Shown piece by piece: positions 1-8,619 of a DNA stretch of 14,231 bases (positions are counted from its first letter, which is position 1; each line of letters begins with the position of its first letter). The notes below the pieces were generated by a model. It was not told the origin of the DNA. It worked only from the letters and a program-made list of their open reading frames with translations, and did not search any database. This DNA comes from Euperipatoides rowelli (taxonomy: Eukaryota; Onychophora; Udeonychophora; Euonychophora; Peripatopsidae): assembly GCA_003024985.2 (NCBI GenBank), contig PXIH01S0032483.1; one strand, given 5' to 3'. The translations under genes were made by a program, and so were the position numbers.

Positions 1-101
1 ATTCCTGTTGATAACCTAAAGTAGTTTAGAAAATAATTTCTGTTAGAGGGCCCCATATCCTAAAGTGCCATGGGCCCCCACTTGGCTAAAGACGGGCCCT
101 G
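1..101 (+). mobile_element. right-end fragment of a hAT-like DNA transposon
   Basis: The stretch is rich in GGGCCC blocks and ends in GACGGGCCCTG at 91-101. Read on the minus strand this is CAGGGCCCGTCTTTAGCC, the style of terminus (CAGGG..) used by many hAT elements. The opposite end would lie left of the window, so no target duplication can be tested. The strong GC contrast with the surrounding AT-rich DNA supports an inserted origin. Superfamily assignment is inference from the terminus alone. Confidence 0.35.
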
Positions 102-442
102 GGCCTCGGGACTGGAAATCCAGGTGGGGCCCTTAAATATTTTTAATAAGCTTCTCCTTGTTCGTGAAGATTTGATAAACTTTTTTTTATTTTTTGGTTG
201 TATGTACGTTACATCTTTGACAGATCTGTGAGTCCCTTGTCCAGGCCTTGGGCGTGAAGATTTAATAAGCTTTTTATTTATTTTTTGTATGGCCGTTTTG
301 TTGACCTCTGCTTGTCCACACCTATGGGTCCCCCCTTCTCATCATCCCTGGTCATAACTATGTAGTTTCTTAAGGAGTTTCTTCATACATGGTGGCCCCC
401 TTGGATCAAGGCCCCAGGCTACAGCTGTATGTGAGGGCCCTG
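102..442 (+). mobile_element. right-end fragment of a second hAT-like element
   Basis: The segment ends in TGTGAGGGCCCTG at 430-442. On the minus strand this reads CAGGGCCCTCACATACAGC, followed by TGTAGCCTGGGGCC. That matches closely the plus-strand sequence starting at 6036 (CAGGGCCCTCTTAACAGC, then ATTGTAAGCCCTGGG). The two are therefore probably ends of one repeat family inserted twice in opposite orientation. The left end of this copy was not found, and the eight bases after 442 (CGTACTAG) have no partner upstream in the window. No transposase coding is visible. Confidence 0.4.
163..342 (+). repeat. two-copy degenerate tandem repeat, period about 90 bases
   Basis: Copy one starts CGTGAAGATTTGATAA at 163 and copy two starts CGTGAAGATTTAATAA at 253. 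In both, a T-rich run with GTATG follows, then a CTTGTCC-like stretch. The match decays toward the end of each unit through small insertions and deletions. It lies inside the GGGCCC-rich hAT-like fragment and is best read as an internal repeat of that element. Confidence 0.55.
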
Positions 443-566
443 CGTACTAGCGTACACTTTCTAAAAAAAAAAAAAAATTCCTTAAAAATTAATTTAAGTT
501 TTTATCAATTTTACTTAGAGATTTCATTGTAAATTCTTTCATGTACTCTTTGATAGATACAGTAGA

Positions 567-592
567 CTAGCAAATAAGCCCATTACACGGGC
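567..592 (-). mobile_element. Helitron-like 3' terminus (hairpin plus CTAG)
   Basis: On the minus strand the order is GCCCG-TGTAA-TGGGC, a five-pair stem including one G-T pair with a five-base loop. Seven bases (TTATTTG) follow, then CTAG, then a T. Helitron 3' ends characteristically carry a short GC-rich hairpin a few bases before CTRR and insert between A and T, and this layout fits. The element body would extend to higher coordinates. The 5' TC end was not identified and no Rep/helicase coding is visible, so it would be non-autonomous or truncated. A short stem of this kind can arise by chance. Confidence 0.35.
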
Positions 593-1537
593 ATCAACCA
601 TTTTTTTTTTGTTTAAGCCCTTTTTATGTAAGAGAAACCACCACTTAAAGTTTCTAAATATAGTTCCTGTGCCGATCTTTTAAGCCCGTTAACCCTTTTT
701 TTTTTTTTTTGGTTTTTATATCACAGTGATCTAAGATAATAAAAAAAATAATTTCGAATAAGCCTGTTAGATGGCGCTGTTACAGGCTTCGGAACACGCT
801 ATTCCAATTAGTATGATGTTTAGTAAAAGAAATTGTCCATATCCAGTGACGTAACAATGATTGTCTCTTTGTTATACCTATATCCAGAGATGTATGCATA
901 CGTCAAATTATTTATTGTAATAATTCTGAAAATGACTTTTTTTTTAATTGGTCCTAAAGCATAATTTTATTTAATCGCAAAGATAAAAGAGGAGAACCAC
1001 AAAATTTCAATCAATCAATACATTGACCTTTCTGGAATCCACAGCAATTTCTGTATTTACAATTTGTTTTTCTTGAGCATTTTCTAAAATGGGGAATATA
1101 ACTGTATCCACGTTTTAGTGAATGTGAGCTGTATAAAGTTTGTCTTTCAGTCACAGGGAATTATGATTTTCCTTGTAATGAAACTTAAAATCGAAAGGGT
1201 TAAATAGTAAACTTATAGCTGCTTGCTTTAAATTTTAAATTTTTTTTTAAAAAAAATTTGTTTTTCTCCAAAAGTTTCAAAGTTTAAGAATATTTGAGAG
1301 CCTTGAACACTTCTTATGCTTCATTTATACAAAAATGAAAAGGAAATGAGGCTAGTAGGAGCTAAAATGGTCACACACAAAAAAAAATTCTGCTCTCTGA
1401 TGGTGAAAAAATATATATATATGCCGCCATTGTGTGAAGAAAAGAATTCATATCTTTTATGAAATATCTAAAGAAAGAAAAGCAATATATTGAAGAATCT
1501 CATTAAAAAGAGAATGAACTGTAGGTCTGATCTCTAG
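593..1537. other. AT-rich stretch without a recognisable gene
   Basis: The stretch contains several poly-T runs, an AT microsatellite-like run near 1412, and two further degenerate relatives of the 567-592 hairpin region. Those are AAGCCCGTTAACCC near 681, and a stem GCCTGT..ACAGGC spanning about 762-788 around ATGGCGCT. Nothing protein-like is open for more than a few dozen codons. Confidence 0.5.
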
Positions 1538-1662
1538 CTGACCTAAACAAGAATCATTGCAATGACTTGGAGTTAATGTCACCACATAGAGAGGCATCCA
1601 GCCATAATATCAGCAGGCTATCTGGCTCTAATTGCAATAAAGATGGAAATAGGAAAAATTAA
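1538..1662 (+). other. candidate terminal coding exon, unidentified
   Basis: A splice-acceptor-like TGATCTCTAG at 1528-1537 is followed by an open frame (codons from 1540) ending at TAA 1660-1662. It reads about 40 residues of hydrophilic, Ser/Asn-rich sequence including LELMSPHREASSHN and RLSGSNCNKDG. The run is less AT-rich and less repetitive than its flanks. The frame is closed by TGA at 1528-1530, so the peptide could only be expressed by splicing from an upstream exon, which I cannot find. An open frame of this length can occur by chance, and the opposite strand is also open over part of it. No family is recognised. Confidence 0.2.
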
Positions 1663-2294
1663 AGAGAAATTATTTTGGATAATTAATGGCATCTGGGTTG
1701 AAGATGAACTGTTTTCTGCTGCAAGCCTTTATAATAATCATTAACTGATAAATGTTCACAAATCAATCAATACTGGAATTCAGATATTGACAACACCGAG
1801 AAAATGTTGGGTGGGAAAAATCTGAAATAATTGCGAAAATAAACTGGATAAACAAGCCATAGACTGTTAAGAATTTAATTTTAAAATATATAATTTATTA
1901 CTTCTCAAGCAGTGTGTGCAAATTTTAGTGATGTGTGTGTGGAAGGGGGGGGGGGGCACTAAGAGAGATATTTTTTTTAATATCTATTATTGTAGATGTA
2001 AACTAATTCAAATTTTTAACTGAAACATTAAACAGTGTAATTGCAAATATATAAAATAAAGTAGACATTTAAAAAACAAATCAAATAATGCAACATAATT
2101 AGGGAACCCAGATTTAAACAAATAAAAATAAGAACAATCTGGTTTGAGGGGGGGGGGGGGGGTTCAGTTACCATTAGCTGTTAGCAGTTTAAATGTTCAA
2201 TTTTTTTATTTATTAATTACTGTATATTAAAAAACAAATTTTCTCTGTGTATATATCTGTCATTCCGAACTCTTTAAATTGTATTTACTCCCCA
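1663..2294. other. AT-rich stretch with two poly-G tracts
   Basis: A G12 run lies at 1945-1956 after a short GT-rich stretch, and a G15 run at 2148-2162. The rest is AT-rich low-complexity DNA, and no coding or element end could be supported. Confidence 0.5.
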
Positions 2295-2302
2295 ATGTTT
2301 TG

Positions 2303-2515
2303 TTCAATTAAGTTCAAATTTGTGTTACACTAGAAGTCAAAAATATGTATATAAAAAATCAAGGTCCCAGGTGGTCACATGGGGGTGGTAGGGGGGGCCC
2401 CAAAAATCTAAATTTGTTTAAATGCTCCGATTAATTTCAAATTTGAAATTTGTGTTACCCTAGGGATCTACAATCACATGGGGGGGGGGGGGGGGCTAGG
2501 AGGGCCCAATTGAAT
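2303..2515 (+). repeat. degenerate two-copy tandem repeat with poly-G core
   Basis: Copy A (about 2303-2424) has AAATTTGTGTTACACTAG, then TCACATGGGGG at 2375, then a GGGGGGGCCCC block. Copy B (about 2425-2515) has AAATTTGTGTTACCCTAG, then TCACAT at 2474, a G16 tract at 2480-2495, and GGAGGGCCC. The first shared blocks are 130 bases apart and the second 99, so one unit carries a roughly 30-base insertion or deletion. Order and orientation of the blocks are conserved. The origin, microsatellite-seeded or part of an element, is unclear. Confidence 0.5.
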
Positions 2516-2869
2516 TCCGTCATTTTAGACAATGAAAATAGAATTACCCAATAGTTCCAAACATGACACAAAAATCTGGGCCAAAAAAAAATTAACGTTA
2601 ATTTTGACGGGTTTCCACTAGTTTTTAATTATATACGGAGTATCGTGCGACATGCATAACAGTAAACAAGTCCTAATATGAGTATGGAAGCTTAGATTCT
2701 AGCCACCATACTAACAGTTTATTGCTTTCTTTTCCTTCAATCGGGAATTCATGTTTTAGAGCTACTTTTATAAATTTTTTAAGGCTTTAATTTGCACTTT
2801 GAAAAGAATAAACCCACAAACAGTGTAGAAGGTTAAAGTTAAAAAATAATGTATTCTATTCAAACATTC

Positions 2870-3007
2870 TTTTATAAATTTTTGAAATAAGGGATAATCA
2901 ATATCAAAATACGGGACAATTTAACATTCTAACAACACTTGTCAGGACAAGGGGACATATCTCCAAAATATGGTACAATCCCTTATATGGGATGTCTGGG
3001 ATCCCTA
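2870..3007 (+). mobile_element. hAT-like element end fragment
   Basis: The right edge reads TATGGGATGTCTGGGATCCC, then TA. On the minus strand that begins TAGGGATCCCAGACATCCC, resembling hAT termini that start CAGGG or TAGGG followed by CCAGAC and a run of TCCC motifs. Upstream are further family-style motifs: TACGGGACAATT at 2911-2922, AAGGGGACATAT at 2949-2960, and ACAATCCCTTAT at 2975-2986. A TAGGGATC at 2461 could be the other end, but the flanking eight bases do not match. Assignment is by terminus style only. Confidence 0.35.
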
Positions 3008-3360
3008 AACATACTACATCTAAAAGTAGAAAAGTAGATATTTTGTATGAGAAGGAAAGAAAGGACAAATATTTCTTGGCTAATCTCAGAATAATGTACC
3101 AAAAGGCTTGTAATCCCTCCAGCTGGAAATATTATACTTTTTAGTGATCAACAGTGAAAAGCCCCCCCCCCTCCCCCCCAATGGTTTCTTTTATGCTTTT
3201 TAAAGTCTTAACATGAGTGATAAAAAAATTTGAAAAAAAAATTACTAAAAGTTAAACTACCGGTAGCGTTTTTTTTTTTTGCATAGTCTTAACAGAACTC
3301 TAGTCTGGTGGCCCGGAATTAGAATGGCCCTTAGATGACGGCTAACTTAGGCCTACTGCA

Positions 3361-3731
3361 AAAGCAACAAAACTTTTAAATACATATGACAAAGATCTGT
3401 CAGAAGACTTACTGCATGAAACCCTTCACTTTAAAAATATTCACAAGATAGTTTAAGGCACTTAAATAAGCGTGATTTATGACAAAAAACCTGCAAGGTA
3501 CAGTATATTTGCTAACATCTGCCTCACAATTAAACTGTTTCTTCAGCTGAAACAACATTCAGCAAACTTGCAAATTCATTGAAAATATGGCAAAAAAGCA
3601 CAACTAGTCATGAGTGACTTAATTATCTAGTCATTTTGTGCATCGAAAATGATTTAGCTAAGCAAGTTGATTTTACTGACATTGAAAAATTGGCTTCAAC
3701 AAAAGCTAGAAAATATAATTTGATATTGTAA
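3361..3731 (+). pseudogene. hAT transposase C-terminal remnant, ZMYM1-like
   Basis: Frame 1 from 3361 reads KATKLLNTYDKDLSEDLLHE, and after two stops continues YSIFANICLTI to 3531. A one-base loss then moves to the frame with codons at 3534 on: TVSSAETTFSKLANS, later SHE-stop-LNYLVILCIE, then NDLAKQVDFTDIEKLASTKA and RKYNLIL before TAA at 3729-3731. The order LTI..V..SAE(R)xFSKL..LxxLxILxIEN matches the C-terminal dimerisation domain of hAT transposases. The FTDI..LAS.KARK tail is typical of the ZMYM1-like (TTF-type zinc finger) group. Breaks are stops near 3460-3471, the frameshift at 3531-3534, and TGA at 3615 where CGA (Arg) is likely ancestral. Only the last 120 or so codons survive of a transposase normally several hundred residues long, so it is inactive. 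The family call is confident, the exact lineage is not. Confidence 0.8.
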
Positions 3732-3909
3732 GTCTTGATTTTGTAAATCAATAGTTATTTTTAATAAATATAAATATTACTTTTGTGTTATTTTATCCTA
3801 AATCCTGTAAAGCATCATGCTGCCTTTAACCTTAGCGGTAGGTTATGCGGCTCACCAAAGATCCTGGCCTGGGGCCCGCTTTAGAATGTGGGAGCCATGC
3901 TATCAGAAA
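3732..3909 (+). mobile_element. probable 3' flank of the hAT transposase remnant
   Basis: After the stop comes AT-rich sequence and then a GC-richer block, GCGGCTCACCAAAG at 3847 and CCTGGGGCCCGC at 3868-3879. It resembles the GGGCCC-rich ends at 1-442 and 6036. I read it as the element's 3' noncoding end because it follows the transposase tail directly, but no clean terminus or target duplication is visible. Confidence 0.3.
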
Positions 3910-3990
3910 TAGGGATTGGCAAAAATACTAATTTTGTTAACCAGTTAACTGCCATTACTAACCGGGAAACTGACGGTTAACCACCACCCC
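3910..3990 (+). mobile_element. possible hAT-like left-end fragment
   Basis: The stretch starts TAGGGATTGGCAAAAATAC and is followed by GTTAACCAGTTAAC and GACGGTTAACC, a subterminal GTTAAC-motif cluster. TAGGGATGGGC-like starts with repeated TTAACC motifs occur in some miniature hAT elements. No matching opposite end was found in the next kilobase, so it is either a fragment or a chance resemblance. Confidence 0.25.
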
Positions 3991-4768
3991 CTCCCTCAAC
4001 ACACTATCTAATAAGTTCAAAATGTAAAAAAGTATACATTTTAATATTTCAAATTATTACTTATAATAAAGAATTTATTAGAGATAATAAATATTAATAG
4101 CTTTATCTAATTTACAGAATTTGCAAAATATTTATCAGCCCATCTCACCATTAGTTTTTTTTTAATTGAATTTTTTTTTACCCGTTATCAAAAATTAAAA
4201 TTTCAATTTTAAAAATACTCACCCAAATTTAAAAGTTAATAATACAGTTTAAATTTTCTCAAGACAAAAAATTATATATATTTTTAAAAACAGCAAATGT
4301 AATAAAACAGCCAACTTGTAATTTAATCCCAAATGCATAAAGAAAAGAACATTAACTTGATAACATAAAAAAAGAATCTATGAATAGATAATGTCTAAAT
4401 TCTCAGTAATAATTGCTCCATTAAATCGCATTTGACATTGAATCTCAAGACTCCTATCTGTTGTTTTACTATCAAGTAATTATTCTTCATAGACATAGCT
4501 GGTGTCACATTTAGAAGCCATTAAATGTATGCAATTGTTACTGCCTAATCAAACTGGCCACATAATGAAAACTTACAATATTAATAAAATTGTTTCTATT
4601 TCAAATAAAAAGCTTTAATCAGATAAAACATTATAAAGATTATTTTTCTCATGGAATGATTATATTGATATTAGAAATAAACAGTAAATTTATAATTGGA
4701 GAGAGCAGAATATTTAATTGTTTGTATTTTTATTTACCCACCCCCCCCCCCTCCAATTTGTGTGTCCA
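3991..4768. other. AT-rich stretch without a recognisable gene
   Basis: Very AT-rich DNA with short palindromes, for example ATTAAAATTTCAATTTTAA near 4194, and a C11 tract at 4741-4751. Open frames here have low-complexity Ile/Lys/Asn/Phe compositions expected of AT-rich noncoding sequence. Confidence 0.5.
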
Positions 4769-4816
4769 AAAAATAATACTCAGAAATTGTTTAAAAATAA
4801 TACTCAGAAATTGTTT
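4769..4816 (+). repeat. perfect 24-base tandem duplication
   Basis: The unit AAAAATAATACTCAGAAATT plus GTTT occurs twice with no mismatch, at 4769-4792 and 4793-4816. Perfect identity suggests a recent slippage or repair duplication, or an assembly artefact next to the C-rich tract at 4741-4751. Confidence 0.9.
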
Positions 4817-4848
4817 GAATCATTGATTCAATATCAAATATAAATGTA

Positions 4849-5557
4849 TAGTATAGTTTCCAAAAGTGGGCAAAACACCCTCTTGGGGGCGCTAGAACGA
4901 TCAAGTGGTAGTCTCGAGTGAAATTAGTCTCGAGTTGAATAAAAATATGGGGCCGGTGAAAGCATAAAGAAAGAAAAAAATTTTGAAAACGTTTGTACAT
5001 GTTTCATCTGTTGTATAACAAGAGTTAAATTCGTAGTGATTATTTTATTTTCCAAATAAAAACACAAAATGCAAGTTAATATAACGATCAGTGGTCAAGT
5101 TCGCGGACAGGTCTAACCCTTTAATTATTCCTTTTTTTTCTTCTTCTTCAAACACATCTAAATGATTTATGAAATTTTTATTATCAGGTGGCTAATAATT
5201 TATTTAAAATTATATAGGAATAAACTTATACACCAGGTTCATCCTTCTCATTAGGGTGATTTTTAATGTTATTCGTGATATTTAATTTTTTGTGTGTAGG
5301 TTAATGCTAATGTTACTATGGTTTATTTTTAAAAAAAAAATTAATAATTTCATGTTTCAAGATGTCTTATTTGCAACATCTTTCTCTGCTATGTCGTAGG
5401 ATATAGGTAGAAATATAGGCTAGATAGGTAAAAGAACATAAATTCATCACTGTAGCTTTTTGTTTGTTCGCTTAAAGAAGCTAGATTTCCAGGGGGCGCT
5501 GAGTAATTTTTTTTCTGTAAAAGAGGTCAGTAGGCCAAATAAGTTTGGGAACCTCTG
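4849..5557 (+). mobile_element. hAT-type non-autonomous element, divergent ends
   Basis: The right end reads GGGGGCGCTGAG at 5493-5504, a poly-T run, CTGTAAAAGAGGTCAGTAGG at 5515-5534, and TTTGGGAACCTCTG to 5557. Its reverse complement begins CAGAGGTTCCCAAACTT, close to the CAGTGGTTCCCAAAC terminus of many hAT elements. The left end reads TAGTATAGTTTCCAAAAGTG at 4849, then GGCAAAACACCCTC and GGGGGCGCTAGAACG, the same kind of terminus in decayed form. Two TAGTCTCGAGT copies lie at 4909 and 4926. The expected 8-bp target duplication is not seen (right flank ATCTAAGG), so the two ends could belong to separate insertions. No transposase coding is present. The open frame on the minus strand at 5447-5683 simply translates the right end. 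Confidence 0.5.
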
Positions 5558-6035
5558 ATCTAAGGGAACAAGTAAACATTTCCCATTTTGTAAATGAAAT
5601 ATAAAGATATTCATGTGACACATTGCCATCTCGGCATTAATACGGTGACAAATAAAACATATTTGATCTCCTTGTGATGACATTAAGCCAAGATTCCAGT
5701 CTATTCTTCAAACAGAAATCATTGGAATGACAAACTAATTTGAGCTATAAAATAAATTATCCTGATTCCAAAGTCTGGACTCTGGAGTTGTTGTAGTAGT
5801 AATAGACTAGAGTAGACTATGATCAGACAAGAGTCTTAGGTAATGTAACTCTGATCAAATCTGTGACTAATAAACAACTCTCATAAGTATTTAAAAAACA
5901 CCAGAGCCCCAAGATAGATAAAATATTAATTGCTTTAAATACTTAACTGTAATTTTTGCCAGAAATGGCACATTCAAAAAATCTCATAAAACTGGAAGGG
6001 GAAAGAAAATTTTCAAAGTACAATGTATATAAAAG
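5558..6035. other. stretch with nothing recognised
   Basis: AT-rich, moderately complex DNA with no frame, repeat or terminus that could be supported on either strand. Confidence 0.5.
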
Positions 6036-6135
6036 CAGGGCCCTCTTAACAGCATTGTAAGCCCTGGGAAAAGCAATGCACTGTGGCCACTCCCCCCTAC
6101 ACCCCCCCCCCCCCCCCCCCCCCCCCCCCCATTCA
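6036..6135 (+). mobile_element. hAT-like left end running into a C29 tract
   Basis: The sequence starts CAGGGCCCTCTTAACAGC, then ATTGTAAGCCCTGGGAAAAG and CAATGCACTGTGGCC. It matches the inverted end at 442 and has a hAT-style CAGGG start. It then enters TCCCCCCTACA and an uninterrupted run of 29 C at 6102-6130. The far end was not found, and the eight bases before it (TATAAAAG) do not recur nearby, so it is a truncated copy or its right end is unrecognisable. Confidence 0.4.
6102..6130 (+). repeat. C29 mononucleotide tract
   Basis: An uninterrupted run of 29 C, the longest of several G/C homopolymers in the window (others: G12 at 1945, G15 at 2148, G16 at 2480, C10 at 3162, C11 at 4741). The exact length is liable to sequencing and assembly error. 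Confidence 0.9.
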
Positions 6136-6670
6136 TGGGGAAAAAAAAAAGTAAATGGTAATAAAATTTAGCCTTTAGATTTACTGGTACTTTCTACTAA
6201 GGTTCTGATTTAAAATTGGAGAAAAGTATTTTTTCTAACGAGAGAAAAAACAATAGCTATCAATTATATCAAAATATTACCTTTTTTGGGAGCAATGGGT
6301 TCCAGGGCCAAAATGGCTCCTTGGAAACTGCCCATGGTAAGGTGGAATGGGTAAGAGTATGTCAGGGGCAAGTGTAAACTTGCTGAATAATGTTATTCTA
6401 CAACATTGCAAAGTGCTTTCATCTGTTGTACCTAATACTATACTTCATAGTTGAAATTTTAAACTCTAGAATTATGTAATAATTTAAAAGATTTTTTTTA
6501 TAATGTGTGGACAAGATGGTTTCTGGTCTTTTTTTGAGTAGATAATTTACCAAACTTCAGCGCTTTATTACGTAAATTATCCTTTGACTAACTTTGTGGT
6601 GTTTTTAATAGGTCAGTTTAAAATACGCTTTCATGCTATTATATTATTTTCAGTATTTATTAAGGTACTT
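6136..6670. other. AT-rich stretch with a perfect 10-base inverted repeat
   Basis: GATAATTTAC at 6541-6550 is perfectly complementary to GTAAATTATC at 6572-6581 across a 21-base loop. An imperfect hairpin around 6298-6337 (TTCCAGGGCC with GGCTCCTTGGAA) is also present. No gene is visible. The right edge may belong to the LINE fragment that follows. Confidence 0.5.
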
Positions 6671-7182
6671 CGAACAAGGATAGGAATGGCAAAATCTGAA
6701 TTTTGAAAACAAAAAGAACTTCTAAGAAGAGACATTAATAATTGAAGATGTTATTTATGCTCAGTTTCCTTATATGGATGTGAGACTTGGACTTTAACCA
6801 AAAACTTGGAAAAGAATATCAATGCTTTTGATATCTGGTGTAAAAAAAGAATGTTGAAAATAAAATGGACAAATTTGATCAGAACTGAGGAAGAGTGGAA
6901 AAGATGAGATGGTGGTTATAGTCTTTTGGATCAAGGAAGGAAGAGGAAATAGATGTCGGAGATGTCTTGTAAGATTTGCAGGAGTTAGACTAGTGACAGT
7001 ACTTGAGGGATGGACAGAAAGGGAAAAAAAGACGAGCAAGACGAAGAAAAGAATGGTTGGATGACATTAAGGACTGGGCTAAAATCAGGCAATTCTTTAT
7101 ATTAAAAAGATAATCTCAAGATAGAAATCTTTGACGATTCATGAAAGCGAACCTCTGCCTCGGAGAACGCACCCAATGATGA
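6671..7182 (+). pseudogene. non-LTR retrotransposon (LINE) reverse transcriptase, 3' fragment
   Basis: From 6671 one frame reads RTRIGMAKSEF-stop-KQKELL, then CYLCSVSLYGCETWTLTKNL at 6749-6808, then INAFDIWCKKRMLKIKWTN and RTEEEW, stopping at TGA 6905-6907. After a frameshift between 6907 and 7021, a second frame reads GKKRRARRRKEWLDDIKDWA at 7021-7080, and near its end KANLCLGERTQ before TGA TGA at 7177-7182. YGCETWTL..F..WC.RRML.I.W and the later RRR..WLDDI..W are hallmarks of the region after the catalytic reverse transcriptase core in endonuclease/reverse transcriptase LINEs. The catalytic YADD part and endonuclease are absent, as expected of 5' truncation on insertion. Extra stops at 6704, 6743, 7111 and 7132 show it is long dead. 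Clade is not assigned. Confidence 0.85.
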
Positions 7183-8619
7183 GGACTATATTCCCTTGCC
7201 AAGTTTTATGTCATATTAATTTCATGTTTTTAATTTAAAAAATAATACTTTCTTGAATACACCTTGTAATTTAGCATGAGATTACACCAATTTCATTTCA
7301 AAAATAAAAATTTAGGAGGGGGAATTTTTGCCCCTAAATTTCCATCAGAGAGAATCCTTTAGATAGGTTTACACGCCCAGCTTAAGCGGGACAAGTCCTA
7401 CTTTTTAAAAGCTGCTAAAGTGTTCGATGGCATTCTCTAAATTTGTGTAACAGTCAGACTTGTTTAGACAGAATACAAATTAACAATTATTCTGATTCTT
7501 TTATGCTAATAAAATAAGCAGCTAATTGATATATTTTACATTAATCTCTACCTGTTATTCTTTTCTCTCTATATACCCAGTGAACTAAAAAATGAAATAA
7601 ACTATTAATACATTCCATTAAAGGTATAATAAATGGCCAAAATAATTTAAAAGCCAAGTTTTTATAAATATGTCATTATTATTAGACTTACTACCAATGA
7701 TATAAAAAAAAATAAGCTAACTACTAATACTAGCCCAAAACTTCTGAAAAAAATATTTCAACCGAAAAATACAGCTGGTATCACAAGCTGGTCTAGTAAG
7801 GATCATAAGAATGAATCAGAGAGATTGTCTACACAAAGCAACATTATTTTATTTTTGCTTGATGGTTTGCATTTAAAATACCTGTATCTATTTAGGCCTA
7901 CGGTATTTCTGCATATTTTTTATTTTACTGTCATTTCTGAAATCTACATAAAATGTTTTTTTTTTTTAATTATTTCAATTAGGCCCACTAAATAATAAAT
8001 AAAATACTATTAGGCTATTTTTAAAATCAAAATCAATTTTTTTTTTTGTTAAGGCAGACTACATAAATGGGTGAAGGGTAGTCCTTTTCTGAACTTTGAG
8101 CCAATTCCAAACATGTGCTCTATATTTATATTACACTGTTTTATGGATAAATGTTTTAGGGATAAATAAATAAATTGTTACATCAAGAATTTTAAAAAAA
8201 ATATGGGGACTTCCATTCCTCCACTCCTCCCACCAAGGCTTTGCACATAGACTCCGCTGAAGGGCTTCTTCCAAACACCAACAAACATTTGGAAGTTTTT
8301 CTTATCACTCCTGCTCATGACTAGCACCTAGAAACTCAAAGGCCTAAGTCCCATTTAGTCACATGATCATGATGGGTAGCAGCTTAGTCCTAACCTTACC
8401 CTAACCCTATGTCCTACTATGTATTAAATCCACTACACCCCAACCCTATGATAATCTAGAAGTGAAATAATTGTTTTTGATCGATTTCCATAATTTTGAT
8501 ACAACTTCCATCAGCCTTTCCTTAATGACGAAAATATATGTGCAGATGTTAAAAATGTGGTAAAATGGGAATTAGGCATCATAGTTTTAGATACTTCTTT
8601 GTTCATGTGGTAGCCCTAT
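7183..8619. other. AT-rich stretch without a recognisable gene
   Basis: It begins with the probable 3' tail of the LINE and continues as AT-rich DNA with poly-A/T runs. A less AT-rich patch at about 8210-8460 includes a pyrimidine-rich stretch (TTCCTCCACTCCTCCCACC) and a short degenerate CCCTAA-like run near 8390-8408. No open frame or terminus was supported. Confidence 0.5.

Noticed and set aside
4590-5000. Open frames on both strands (4590-4826 plus, 4791-5000 minus)
   Set aside because: Composition follows local low-complexity DNA. They run through the C tract, the 24-base duplication and the transposon end, with no domain-like pattern.
5447-5683. 78-codon minus-strand open frame
   Set aside because: Its C-terminal half is the translation of the hAT-type right end (5493-5557), and the remainder has no recognisable family pattern.
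6794-7039. 81-codon minus-strand open frame
   Set aside because: It is the antisense shadow of the LINE reverse transcriptase fragment on the plus strand.
8390-8410. Telomere-like CCTTACCCTAACCCT run
   Set aside because: Only about two to three imperfect units, too short to call an interstitial telomeric array.
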